A stretch of DNA of 64,000 nucleotides from an uncultured Hymenobacter sp. (GTDB taxonomy: Bacteria > Bacteroidota > Bacteroidia > Cytophagales > Hymenobacteraceae). The position numbers were made by a program, and so were the translations under genes. Below, piece after piece: positions 32,553 to 40,967 of this stretch. Under the pieces are notes generated by a model. It was given only the letters and a program-made list of their open reading frames with translations, had not been told where the DNA came from and ran no database searches. The stretch's first letter is position 1. The number at the start of each line of letters is the position of its first letter. Location: assembly GCA_913776615.1 (NCBI GenBank), contig CAJYPK010000056.1, forward strand, positions 1 to 64,000, given 5' to 3'.

Positions 32553-33383
32553 ATGGAAAATCCGCTGCTTGCCCCTTCGCGCCGTCCGGCGCAGCTCGAA
32601 GCTTTCGGTCGCCTACTCGACGTGCTCGACCGCCTGCGCCAAGAATGCCCTTGGGATAAAAAACAAACGCTGGACAGCCTGCGTCATCTCACCATCGAGG
32701 AAACGTACGAGCTCAGCGACGCGATTTTGCGCCACGACTTACCCGACCTCAAAAAAGAGCTGGGCGATGTGATGCTGCATCTCATCTTCTACGCCCGCAT
32801 TGCAGCTGAGCAGGAGGCCTTCGACATCGCCGATGCCCTCAACGCGCAGTGCGAGAAGCTCATCTACCGCCACCCGCACATCTACGGCGACGTGCAAGCC
32901 GACGACGAGGCCGCCGTAAAGCGCAATTGGGAACAGCTCAAACTAAAAGAAAAAGGCAACACGGGCGGCGTACTCGGCGGCGTTCCAACTTCTCTACCCG
33001 CCCTGGTGAAAGCCATGCGCATTCAGGAAAAGGCACGCGGCGCGGGCTTTGACTGGGAAGACCCCACCCAGGTATGGCTGAAGGTGCAGGAGGAACTGGC
33101 GGAGTTTGGGGCCGAGTACGGCCACGGCCAGCCGCCTACCGACGCTGCTCAGGCTGAGCGCGCCACCCAGGAATTCGGCGATCTGCTGTTTTCTCTGGTC
33201 AATTTTGCCCGCTTCGCCGGCATCAACCCCGAAGAAGCACTCGAGCGAACCAACCGCAAATTCATCAGTCGCTTCCAGTATCTCGAAGCCGCCGCTGCCC
33301 GGGCTGGCCAGGCGCTACCCGACCTGTCTCTGGCCCAGATGGATGCTTACTGGAACGAAGCCAAACAAGCCGGACGCGCCTAA
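32553..33383 (+). CDS. mazG: Nucleoside triphosphate pyrophosphohydrolase MazG
   Basis: A 276-residue all-alpha NTP pyrophosphohydrolase that hydrolyses (d)NTPs to NMP and PPi, cleaning non-canonical nucleotides. Two tandem MazG domains are visible. First: LRQECPWDKKQTLDSLRHLTIEETYELSDAI, then DLKKELGDVMLHLIFYARIAAE (EExxE and ExxD metal ligands). Second: VQEELAEFGAEYGHGQ and EFGDLLFSLVNFARFAGINPEEAL. Length is normal for the MazG family. It is divergent from glmM, with an upstream GATTTTTT region before ATG. No toxin-antitoxin partner is next to it. Confidence 0.93.
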   Translation: MENPLLAPSRRPAQLEAFGRLLDVLDRLRQECPWDKKQTLDSLRHLTIEETYELSDAILRHDLPDLKKELGDVMLHLIFYARIAAEQEAFDIADALNAQCEKLIYRHPHIYGDVQADDEAAVKRNWEQLKLKEKGNTGGVLGGVPTSLPALVKAMRIQEKARGAGFDWEDPTQVWLKVQEELAEFGAEYGHGQPPTDAAQAERATQEFGDLLFSLVNFARFAGINPEEALERTNRKFISRFQYLEAAAARAGQALPDLSLAQMDAYWNEAKQAGRA

Positions 33384-33701
33384 AACGATACAGCTAGCGC
33401 ACATTACCAAATAATGAACATTTATTCACCGACCTCGGCTATTCCCCCTCCCTTGGACACTCATACATAATTCAGGCAATGCTTTGTACAGCCGCCTGCG
33501 TCCTTTTTTTACCCCTACTCTCAAGTTTCGTAGCCAAAAAAAACTCCGCCGAGTCCGGTATTTTACTAGTTACGGCGTAGATTCGGCCCCGAAACGCCTG
33601 TTTGCCTAGTTATCGACTGACCACTTCGGTCAGTAGGCACTCACTTATCGCCTTCTTTTTTACCCTCAACCAACCCCCCACCTCCTACACTTAACTGGAC
33701 A
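33384..33701. other. Intergenic stretch, 318 bp, exbB promoter region
   Basis: This holds the promoter for the ExbB-ExbD-TonB operon. GC is lower than in the genes, with a pyrimidine-rich leader just before the exbB ATG. I see no convincing riboswitch or small RNA. A CTCCGCCGAGTCCGGTATTTTACTAGTTACGG-like segment (33546-33578) is weakly dyadic. Confidence 0.5.
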
Positions 33702-34583
33702 ATGGAACAGAAAAATGCAGTAAACCCAGCCGCTCGGCCTGCCGCGCCGGCTGCCCCCAAGGCCGCACCCGCCAAGAGCAGCGGGGGTGCCTCGTTATTT
33801 TCGGTTATCGTTATCGTTCTTGCTTTTGTAGTTAGCTACGTTCTCTACAAGTTTGTTCTCGGCGAGCCCAGCCACTTCTTGGGCAACAACCCCGAGAACA
33901 ACCCCAAGCCGGGTGACTACCTCGGCATTGTATACAAAGGGGGGGTTATCGTACCGATTCTGCTGACGATGTTGCTTTGCGTTATCACCTTCTCGATTGA
34001 GCGCGCACTCACTATCTCGAAAGCCAAAGGCAGCAAGAGCATCGAAGCGTTCGTTCGCTCGGTACGTCAAAAGCTGAACACCAACGACATCAACGGTGCC
34101 ATCGCCATCTGCGACCAGCAGAAGGGCTCGGTAGCCAACGTAGTACGCGCCGGCTTGAAAAAGTACCAGGAAATGGGCCGTGAGACCACGATGAACACCG
34201 ACCAGCGCGTACTGGCCATCCAGAAAGAAATCGAAGAAAGCACCGCCCTGGAGCTGCCGATGCTGGAAAAGAACCTCGTTATCATCTCGACCATCGCCTC
34301 GGTAGCTACCCTGACCGGTCTGCTCGGCACGGTATTCGGTATGATCAAGGCCTTCTCGGCACTGGCCCAAGCTGGTAACCCCGACGCCACCGCCCTGGCA
34401 ACGGGTATCTCGGAAGCTCTTATCAACACGGCTCTCGGTATCGGTACGTCGGCCCTAGCCATCGTAGCCTACAACTTCTTCACCAGCAAGATCGACGAGC
34501 TGACCTACAGCATCGACGAGGCTGGCTTCAGCATCATTCAGACCTTCGCGGCCCAGCACGGCTCGAAAGGTCAGGAGTCGTAA
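33702..34583 (+). CDS. exbB: ExbB/TolQ/MotA-type proton channel subunit
   Basis: A 293-residue proton-channel protein of the MotA/TolQ/ExbB family. There is an N-terminal Ala/Pro-rich extension of ~28 residues, TM1 (FSVIVIVLAFVVSYVLYKFV), then TM2 around residue 85 (GGVIVPILLTMLLCVITFSIERAL). The long cytoplasmic loop carries the family pattern ALELPMLEKNLVIISTIASVATLTGLLGTVFGMIKAFSAL and ATGISEALINTALGIGTSALAIVAYNFF. With ExbD it uses the proton gradient to drive TonB. It is the first gene of the operon; two exbD genes and tonB follow after a 189-bp gap. Confidence 0.94.
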   Translation: MEQKNAVNPAARPAAPAAPKAAPAKSSGGASLFSVIVIVLAFVVSYVLYKFVLGEPSHFLGNNPENNPKPGDYLGIVYKGGVIVPILLTMLLCVITFSIERALTISKAKGSKSIEAFVRSVRQKLNTNDINGAIAICDQQKGSVANVVRAGLKKYQEMGRETTMNTDQRVLAIQKEIEESTALELPMLEKNLVIISTIASVATLTGLLGTVFGMIKAFSALAQAGNPDATALATGISEALINTALGIGTSALAIVAYNFFTSKIDELTYSIDEAGFSIIQTFAAQHGSKGQES

Positions 34584-34600
34584 GCTACTGGCACGAAAAG

Positions 34601-34642
34601 AGGGGCGGAGGCGTTTTGCCGTCCCCGCCCCAACTTTTTTTT
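34601..34642 (+). terminator. Possible internal terminator between exbB and exbD
   Basis: GGGGCGG (34602-34608) pairs with CCGCCCC (34625-34631), followed after AA by eight T residues. The upper stem has mismatches. It lies 18 bp after the exbB stop, so partial termination here could make exbB mRNA more abundant than exbD. Confidence 0.6.
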
Positions 34643-34772
34643 CTGGGGGCGTGTGCAATCAGCTCGCAGTCGGCATCAGTAGCACTGAGCGGCTCCCGCC
34701 GAGCGGCCCGCTGAACGTCTCACCGCTAGCTTTTGTACATCCCCCGTCCAGTTATTTTAACCTCTCCCGGCA

Positions 34773-35405
34773 ATGCCTAAAGTAAAACCGCATCGCACCT
34801 CGCCGTCGCTCGACATGACGCCGATGGTTGACCTGGCGTTTCTGCTGGTAACATTCTTCATGTTGACCACGCAGTTCCGGCCCGATGAAGCTGTGGTAGT
34901 GGACCCGCCGTCCTCGACGTCGGACCTCCAGGCTCCCGACAGCGACATCCTGACGCTGACGATTGACAACAAAAAGCGCGTGTTCTTCGGCTATGACAAA
35001 GCTCCCGTGAAGGAAGCCGCCCTCAAAGCAGTAGGTGCGAAATATGGTGTCTCGTTCACCCCTACCCAAATAAAGCAGTTCTCGCTGCTCCCCAACTTCG
35101 GGGTGCCGATTACGCAGCTGGGTAGCTACCTCGACAAAGACACGGAAGACCGCAAGGCGCTCAACAAGACCCTGCCTGGCATTCCGTACGATTCGCTCAA
35201 CAACCAGATGATGGATTGGGTGATTGAAGCTCGTAAAGCCAACGCCTCGCTGTTCAAGAAGCCGACCTTCCTCGTTATCCGGGGCGATGGCAACGCTGAC
35301 GTGCAGACGGTGCAGAAGGTGATTAAGGAGCTCCAGGAAAAAGACATCAACCGCTTCAACCTGCTCACGAGCCTGGAAATGAAGCCTTCTTTCGTAGGCC
35401 AATAA
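34773..35405 (+). CDS. exbD: ExbD/TolR family biopolymer transport protein
   Basis: A 210-residue ExbD-type protein with one N-terminal TM helix. The conserved membrane aspartate is Asp20 in SLDMTPMVDLAFLLVTFFML; this residue carries the proton signal in ExbD. A periplasmic domain of ~170 residues follows, longer than in Proteobacteria. It is the first of two tandem exbD genes, which differ outside the TM segment, suggesting a heterodimeric stator. The spacing to the second copy is 13 bp. Confidence 0.93.
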   Translation: MPKVKPHRTSPSLDMTPMVDLAFLLVTFFMLTTQFRPDEAVVVDPPSSTSDLQAPDSDILTLTIDNKKRVFFGYDKAPVKEAALKAVGAKYGVSFTPTQIKQFSLLPNFGVPITQLGSYLDKDTEDRKALNKTLPGIPYDSLNNQMMDWVIEARKANASLFKKPTFLVIRGDGNADVQTVQKVIKELQEKDINRFNLLTSLEMKPSFVGQ

Positions 35406-35418
35406 CCTTTCCGATACC

Positions 35419-35976
35419 ATGGCAGAAATCCAACAAAAAGGCGGCGACTCCGGTAAGGGAGGCAAGAAACGGGCGAAGAAAGCGTCGACTAAAATCGACA
35501 TGACGCCCATGGTTGACTTGGCCTTCCTCCTGCTGACCTTCTTCATGCTCACCACCACCTTCGCCAAGCCCAACGTGATGCAGCTCACGATGCCGGTGAA
35601 GGAGAAGAACCCCAACCCCGAGGAGCAAACCAAAATCAAAGCGTCGCAGGCCGTGACGGTTATCCTGGCCCCCGACGATAAGGTTTTCTACTATTTCGGC
35701 CTCAACGAGCCCACTGACCCCAGCGTACCCGTTCCCGAAATCAAGGTAACTGACTTCTCGGCCAACGGCATCCGCAAAGTGCTGCTCGACCGCAAGCGGC
35801 AGCAGCCCGAGCCCATCATTCTTATCGAGCCCTACGTTTACGACGGCAAGGAGGCGAAGTACAAGAATATGGTAGATATGCTGGATGAGATGAACATCAC
35901 CGACCAGAAAAAGTACGCGCTGGTTGACATCTCGAAGAAAGACATCGACCTCATTAAAAAACAGAACCTGCTATGA
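35419..35976 (+). CDS. exbD: ExbD/TolR family biopolymer transport protein, second copy
   Basis: A 185-residue ExbD paralog. The TM segment KIDMTPMVDLAFLLLTFFMLTTTF carries Asp33; the N-terminus has a Lys-rich start (KGGKKRAKKASTK). The rest is a periplasmic domain ending in IDLIKKQNLL. Its stop codon overlaps the tonB start (ATGA at 35973-35976), so translation of the two is coupled. Tandem exbD genes are usual in Bacteroidota. Confidence 0.93.
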   Translation: MAEIQQKGGDSGKGGKKRAKKASTKIDMTPMVDLAFLLLTFFMLTTTFAKPNVMQLTMPVKEKNPNPEEQTKIKASQAVTVILAPDDKVFYYFGLNEPTDPSVPVPEIKVTDFSANGIRKVLLDRKRQQPEPIILIEPYVYDGKEAKYKNMVDMLDEMNITDQKKYALVDISKKDIDLIKKQNLL

Positions 35977-36797
35977 TGGATAACGCGCAGCTAGCCACGG
36001 CTAGCTTGAACGACATCGTATTCGAGGGTCGCAACAAGAACTACGGAGCTTTCGAGCTGCGGCGCATCTACGGGCGCAACGTAACGCGGGCCCTCATCAT
36101 CGGGGCGGCTTTGCTGGCGCTGCTAGTCTTTATTCCGGCTATCGCCAAGATGCTGGAAGACAAGAAGCCCAAGGAAGTGCTCAACCTGAAGGAAAACGTG
36201 CTCATGGACGCGCCGCCTTTGGACGAGACCAAGCCGCCACCCCCTCCGCCTCCTCCCGAGGCACCGCCACCCCCGCCCCCCAAGCTGACGACGGTAAAAT
36301 TCACGCCGCCGGTAGTTAAGAAGGACGAGGAAGTAAAGAAGGAGGAAGTACCCGACCAGGAAGAGCTGAAGGACAAAACGGTAGCTACCGTAACCGTAAA
36401 AGGTAACACGGATACTCCCGACCTAAGCGACCTGAGCGGTGAAGGCAACAAGGTGGTGGAAGAGGTAGTAGAAACCAAAGTCTACACCTACGTAGAGCAG
36501 ATGCCTGCTCTGCCCGGCGGCGGCGGCATGGCAGCCATCGTGGCAGCCATCCAGAAAAACGTCCGCTACCCCGCCGTTGACTTGCGCAACCAGGTAGAAG
36601 GCCGCGTTTTCGCCAGCTTTACCGTTGATGAAAATGGCGACGTTTCGGACGTAAAAATCGTGAAAGGCCTTAGCAGCACGATTGACGCTGAAACCATCCG
36701 CTCTATCAAATCGCTGCCGAAATTCATCCCCGGCAAGCAGAACGGCCGCTCGGTGAAGGTATCCTTTACCGTACCCGTTACCTACAAGATTCAGTAG
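35973..36797 (+). CDS. tonB: TonB energy transducer
   Basis: A 274-residue TonB. The Bacteroidota N-terminal motif LNDIVFEGRNKNYGAFELRR (residues ~10-29) comes before the TM helix (ALIIGAALLALLVFIPAIAKML). A Pro-rich region with long runs of Pro (about 80-100) spans the periplasm, then the C-terminal domain: GGMAAIVAAIQKNVRYPAVDLRNQVEGRVFASFTVDENGDVSDVKIVKGL near 180-240. Translation overlaps exbD2. It couples the ExbBD proton channel to outer-membrane TonB-dependent receptors such as the one at 18.3 kb. A strong terminator follows, so the operon's first transcript should end here. Confidence 0.94.
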   Translation: MMDNAQLATASLNDIVFEGRNKNYGAFELRRIYGRNVTRALIIGAALLALLVFIPAIAKMLEDKKPKEVLNLKENVLMDAPPLDETKPPPPPPPPEAPPPPPPKLTTVKFTPPVVKKDEEVKKEEVPDQEELKDKTVATVTVKGNTDTPDLSDLSGEGNKVVEEVVETKVYTYVEQMPALPGGGGMAAIVAAIQKNVRYPAVDLRNQVEGRVFASFTVDENGDVSDVKIVKGLSSTIDAETIRSIKSLPKFIPGKQNGRSVKVSFTVPVTYKIQ

Positions 36798-36816
36798 CGC
36801 CTAGCGTTGCCAGTGA

Positions 36817-36848
36817 AGCCCTGACTAACTCTTAGTCAGGGCTTTTTT
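36817..36848 (+). terminator. Rho-independent terminator after tonB
   Basis: AGCCCTGACTA (36817-36827) and TAGTCAGGGCT (36833-36843) form a perfect 11-bp stem with a T6 run. The second tonB paralog is therefore expected to have its own promoter. Confidence 0.9.
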
Positions 36849-36978
36849 GTTGCTATATGGATTAAACTTTTCTGAATAAAACCTTGGGCTACAGTGTGGA
36901 AAAAGTGAGCCGTCAGCATCTGTCTGATACTGGTGGCCACCGGTAGAATGCTTCTCTCATCTTTTCTACCCCTTACTC

Positions 36979-37812
36979 ATGTCTTTGCTCCCCGCATTTC
37001 TGACTGACAGCCTCGACGAGGTAGTTTTTGAAGGCCGCAACCGTGCATACGGTGCCTACCAGCTCCGGCAGGATTACCAACAGAACCTAGCCTCGGCCGG
37101 GGGAATTACGCTGACCATCTGCGCGGCCCTGCTGCTGGGCTGGGTCGGCTGGAAGCGTTTGGCCCCAGTGGCACCCCCGATTATTCACACCACAGGTACG
37201 GTGACACTGACGGATGTCACACCGCCTAAGCCAACGGTAGTTGAGCAACCTAAAAAGGCAGTGTTGGCTCCACCTCGCGCCCGACCGGTTGCTACCCATG
37301 TGGCCCCTCCTATCCCAACGGAAGTAGCTAAGGACAACGTGCAGCAGCCGCGCCTTGCGCCCGTTACCCCCAGCGAGATAGTAGATGGTCCCGTCGGCCT
37401 GACTAATTCCGGCGACCCAAACGCTACAGCCACCACCGGTCCTGCTGGGCCAGCTACCGGCCCAGCCGAGGGTACGGATACCCCTCCTACTACCAATGAG
37501 CCTTTCATTGTGGTGGAGAAGATGCCGGAATTTACCGGTGGGCAGGCGGCCCTGCTGCGTTACCTGCAAAAGAATCTGCGCTACCCCAGCTCGGCGCTGG
37601 CGGCGGGCGTAGGAGGGCGGGTTTTTCTTAGCTTCGTAGTGGGGGCCGATGGCCGCATCTCGGAGGTAACCATTTTAAAGGGCCTCGGCTACGGCCTGGA
37701 CGAGGAAGCCCAGCGCGTAGTGCGCCAGATGCCCTCCTGGGTGCCCGGCTACCAGAGTAAGCACCCGGTACCGGTACGCTTTACCCTACCTATCACCTTC
37801 AGCATCCAATAG
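36979..37812 (+). CDS. TonB energy transducer paralog
   Basis: A 277-residue TonB paralog. The start has the same motif LDEVVFEGRNRAYGAYQLRQ as the tonB gene upstream, then TM helix SAGGITLTICAALLLGWVG. The linker is shorter in Pro runs but rich in Pro/Thr/Val. The C-terminal domain is PEFTGGQAALLRYLQKNLRYPSSALAAGVGGRVFLSFVVGADGRISEVTILKGLGYGL and ends LPITFSIQ. Having a second TonB close to the first suggests specialisation for particular receptors. It is separated from tonB by a terminator, 181 bp apart. Confidence 0.92.
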   Translation: MSLLPAFLTDSLDEVVFEGRNRAYGAYQLRQDYQQNLASAGGITLTICAALLLGWVGWKRLAPVAPPIIHTTGTVTLTDVTPPKPTVVEQPKKAVLAPPRARPVATHVAPPIPTEVAKDNVQQPRLAPVTPSEIVDGPVGLTNSGDPNATATTGPAGPATGPAEGTDTPPTTNEPFIVVEKMPEFTGGQAALLRYLQKNLRYPSSALAAGVGGRVFLSFVVGADGRISEVTILKGLGYGLDEEAQRVVRQMPSWVPGYQSKHPVPVRFTLPITFSIQ

Positions 37813-37867
37813 CGGCGGATAGTAGGAACACTCGGGTTTTCTACCCGTACTTGCAGCCGGATTATTC

Positions 37868-37907
37868 ACCCGCGCCAGGCCCGAACAATTTGGGGTCCGG
37901 CGCGGGT
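37868..37907. terminator. Hairpin between the TonB paralog and the small membrane gene
   Basis: ACCCGCGCC (37868-37876) pairs with GGCGCGGGT (37899-37907). There is no proper T run after it, so it could be a weak terminator or mRNA-stabilising structure. Confidence 0.5.
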
Positions 37908-37936
37908 TATGGGTTTTCCACCTCTATTTCATACTA

Positions 37937-38194
37937 ATGCCTCTTCCTAACACCAAAGAGCGGCTGGGCTCCCCGCTCTCCATGGCGCGCTTGTTCGCGC
38001 TAGTGCGTTCGGTACTACCAATTGGCCTGGGCATTTTTTTGTGGCTTACGCCAGCCCAGCCGGGCGCGCTTTTGCAGCTAGGGCCGCGGATGCGGTTAGT
38101 GCTAGCCGCCATTTTTGTGCTGTACGGCCTGTATCGGCTCGTGCGCACCATCCGTACCCAGTTTCTAGCTCCTCCTTCCGATGAACTTGACTAA
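37937..38194 (+). CDS. Small two-helix membrane protein
   Basis: An 85-residue protein with two hydrophobic segments (ARLFALVRSVLPIGLGIFLWL and RLVLAAIFVLYGLYRLV). No domain is recognised beyond this. It overlaps the start of the PstS-like gene by 14 bp, so the two are translationally coupled. Small membrane proteins of this kind sit at this spot next to the PstS-like gene in other Bacteroidota, from memory of the cluster type, not from a search. Function unknown. Confidence 0.7.
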   Translation: MPLPNTKERLGSPLSMARLFALVRSVLPIGLGIFLWLTPAQPGALLQLGPRMRLVLAAIFVLYGLYRLVRTIRTQFLAPPSDELD

Positions 38195-39215
38195 TTTATT
38201 AGCCGGCTTCTCGCCGCGTGCCCTGGGCCGGCCCACGATGGGCACCCTGCTCCTGGTGGCCTGCCTGCTCCCGGCCTGCCACCCCGATCGCTCGGCAGGT
38301 ACCAGCGAAGACGCTACCGATACGCCTACCAGTGGTCACGTAGGTATTAGCGTGGATGAAACGTTCGCGCCCATCCTCGAATCGCAGGTTGATACCTTTC
38401 AGAAGCTGTATCCCGATGCTCACCTTAAAGTATCGTACCAGCCGGAAGACAACGTATTCCTAGACCTACTCAACGACAAGGTGAAGGCCATCGTAGTGGC
38501 CCGCGAGTTGAACGCCGAAGAGCAAGCCACGCTGAAAAAGCAGGATATGCTACCCATCACCACGCGCGTGGGCATTGATGGGCTGGCCATCGTCCTGCAC
38601 CCGTCCAACCCTGATACGCTGCTGACGGTGGCGCAGCTGCGCAGTATTTTCAGCGGCCAGATGGCCCAGTGGAATCAGGTAAGCGGCCAGAAAAAGCTCG
38701 GGGCCATCAACGTGGTGTTTGACGCCAACCGCAGCAGCACCAGCCGCTTCGTGCGCGACTCAGTACTGCGCGGCGACAAACTCACGCCCAAAGCCTTCGC
38801 GGCGGAGTCGAATCCTAAGCTACTCGACTACGTCGCCAGTCACCCCGACGCAATTGGCGTGGTGGGCGTCAACTGGATTTCGGACGCCGACGACCCCAAC
38901 GTACGCAAGTTCCGGCGCAATGTACGGGTGGCGAGCATCACGAGCCGACCTAACCCAAAGAAGGATGACTACATCCAGCCCGACCAAGTATATCTGGCCC
39001 CAAAATCGCAAGAGATACTTAAGAAGTATCCAGAGCTACAGAATTATCCGCTCCAGCGCACGTTGTACTGCATCAACCGGGAAGCTCGCCCGGGCCTGGG
39101 ATCCGGTTTCGTTTCGTTTGTAGCAGGCCAGAAGGGCCAGCTCATCTTCCAGAAATCGGGATTGATGCCCGCCAATATGCCAGCCCGCATCGTAACTACC
39201 AACAAGCGCCAGTGA
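38181..39215 (+). CDS. PstS-like substrate-binding lipoprotein
   Basis: A 344-residue lipoprotein (TLLLVACLLPAC; lipobox Cys near residue 33). The mature part is a PBP-like phosphate-binding fold: GISVDETFAPILESQVDTFQKLYP, NRSSTSRFVRDSVL (Ser/Thr/Arg residues that contact phosphate in PstS) and IGVVGVNWISD. No ABC permease or ATPase is close by, so it may not be a transporter component; Bacteroidota carry it in the TonB/TPR cluster. Its role may be regulation or scavenging. It is coupled to the small membrane gene and followed by the TPR gene after 70 bp. Confidence 0.82.
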   Translation: MNLTNLLAGFSPRALGRPTMGTLLLVACLLPACHPDRSAGTSEDATDTPTSGHVGISVDETFAPILESQVDTFQKLYPDAHLKVSYQPEDNVFLDLLNDKVKAIVVARELNAEEQATLKKQDMLPITTRVGIDGLAIVLHPSNPDTLLTVAQLRSIFSGQMAQWNQVSGQKKLGAINVVFDANRSSTSRFVRDSVLRGDKLTPKAFAAESNPKLLDYVASHPDAIGVVGVNWISDADDPNVRKFRRNVRVASITSRPNPKKDDYIQPDQVYLAPKSQEILKKYPELQNYPLQRTLYCINREARPGLGSGFVSFVAGQKGQLIFQKSGLMPANMPARIVTTNKRQ

Positions 39216-39285
39216 ACTACCTTGCGCGCTGTAGCGTAGTAGTAATACCAATCTTTCACCAAAAGTTTACTTTTTCCTTCCTCTT

Positions 39286-40908
39286 ATGCCTTACAAGCCC
39301 TGGAAACCGCTGCTGCTGACCGCCCTCACCGTAGGGGCCGGCACCACGGCCGCCACCGCCCAAAGCGTAGCTTCTGCTCAAAAAGCCATTGAACTAGGCC
39401 GTTATAACGAAGCCCGCGCCCTGTTGCGCGGCAATAACACTCCCGAAGCTAATTTCGAACTGGGTCGCCTCTACCAGATGCGCGAAAAACCCGACTCGGC
39501 CAGCTATTACTTCAACCGGGCTGGAGGCGCTACGCCCTTTGGTATGGTAGCCGAAGGCCGCGCGCTACTGGCCCAAGGCAAAGCCAGCGAGGCCGATGCT
39601 AAATTTGACGCCGCTGCCAAGGCTACTAAGAACAAGGACGTGAAAGTCCTGACGATGATTGCGCAGGCCTACGGCGAATCAGACGTAAAAGACATCACCA
39701 AGCCGCTCACGTACGTGAAGACGGCCGAGGCTCTTGGCAAAGGCAAGGATGATCCTTCGCTGATGGTAGCTCGCGGTGATATTTATCTCCTCACCGATCA
39801 GGGTGGTGGTGAAGCCATGAGCAGCTTCGACCGCGCCATCGCGGCCAATCCCAACGACGTAGAAGCTTACTACAAGCGGGGGGTGCTGAGTGTGCGCAGC
39901 CGCAACGGGGCCGCCGCTAAGGAAAACCTGGACAAAGCGATTGCCCTCAACCCGCAGTACGCCCCGGCCTACAAAGAACTAGCCGAAATGTATTACTCGG
40001 CTGGTCAGTATGAGAAGGCCGTGAACACGTTCAAGCAGTACACGGACATGGCTGAGAAATCGGCTAATACCGACGCGGAATACGCTTCGTTCCTCTTTCT
40101 CAGCAAGAAGTACCCCGAGTCGCTGGCCGAGGTAAACAAGGTGCTGGCCGTAGAGCCCAACAACTTGACGATGAATCGTCTCAAGGCTTACGACTTGTAC
40201 GAAACAGGCGATTATGCCAATGCGGCCACCGCCATGGATCAGTACATGAAAATTGCGCCGGCTGAGAAGATTATCCCCGAGGATTACTCTTACCAGAGCA
40301 AAATTCTGTTGCGCGCCAACCGGGGCGACGAGGCCATCGCAGTATTGCAAAAGGCTATTGCCGCCACTACCGATCCGGCTAAGAAAGCTGACCTGCAAAA
40401 CGACTTAGCCAGTGCGTACATGACTAAGAAGGACTATGCTTCGGCGCTGAAAGTGTACAAGAGCAAAGGCAACCCTGACCTGGCTGACCAGTTCCGCATT
40501 GGTAGTGCCTTCTCTGGCAACAAGCAGTACACCCAGGCTGATAGCGTGTACAACATTATCACGACGGCCAAACCGACCTACGCTCCGGCTTACCAGGCCC
40601 GTGCTCAAGCCAACTTCAACCTCGATCCTGACTCCAAGAAAGGCTTGGCCAAGCCGTACTACGAGAAGTACATCGAACTGACTAGCGGCGACCCCACTAA
40701 GTACAGCCGCGGTCTGATCGAGGCTAACAACTATCTCGGCTACTACAATCTGCAGGCTGGCCGCAGGGCTGAAGCTACCCCGTACTATCAGAAAGTACTG
40801 GAGCTTGACCCCAACAACGCGGACGCGACCAATGCCATGAAGATTATCAAAGGCACCCCGGCCCGTACTACTACTACGGTTAAGAAAACGACTACCGTTA
40901 AAAAGTAA
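39286..40908 (+). CDS. Exported TPR-repeat protein
   Basis: A 540-residue periplasmic protein: signal MPYKPWKPLLLTALTVGAGTTAATAQ, then about 12 tetratricopeptide repeats (SAQKAIELGRYNEARALLRG, EAMSSFDRAIAANPNDVEAYYKRGVLSVRSRN, KENLDKAIALNPQYAPAYKELAEMYYSAGQY) to residue ~510. A Thr/Lys tail ends the protein (TTTVKKTTTVKK). TPR proteins in this position are thought to scaffold envelope complexes. It is the last gene of the TonB-related block, followed by a bidirectional terminator. Confidence 0.85.
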   Translation: MPYKPWKPLLLTALTVGAGTTAATAQSVASAQKAIELGRYNEARALLRGNNTPEANFELGRLYQMREKPDSASYYFNRAGGATPFGMVAEGRALLAQGKASEADAKFDAAAKATKNKDVKVLTMIAQAYGESDVKDITKPLTYVKTAEALGKGKDDPSLMVARGDIYLLTDQGGGEAMSSFDRAIAANPNDVEAYYKRGVLSVRSRNGAAAKENLDKAIALNPQYAPAYKELAEMYYSAGQYEKAVNTFKQYTDMAEKSANTDAEYASFLFLSKKYPESLAEVNKVLAVEPNNLTMNRLKAYDLYETGDYANAATAMDQYMKIAPAEKIIPEDYSYQSKILLRANRGDEAIAVLQKAIAATTDPAKKADLQNDLASAYMTKKDYASALKVYKSKGNPDLADQFRIGSAFSGNKQYTQADSVYNIITTAKPTYAPAYQARAQANFNLDPDSKKGLAKPYYEKYIELTSGDPTKYSRGLIEANNYLGYYNLQAGRRAEATPYYQKVLELDPNNADATNAMKIIKGTPARTTTTVKKTTTVKK

Positions 40909-40925
40909 CGTTGGGAATCTTATAG

Positions 40926-40963
40926 AAAAAGCCCCGCTGCTAGATTAGCAGTGGGGCTTTTTC
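40926..40963. terminator. Bidirectional terminator between TPR and RluA genes
   Basis: AAAAAGCCCCGCTGCT (40926-40941) pairs with AGCAGTGGGGCTTTTT (40947-40962), one mismatch. It sits between convergent genes and works both ways. Confidence 0.88.
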
Positions 40964-40967
40964 TATT

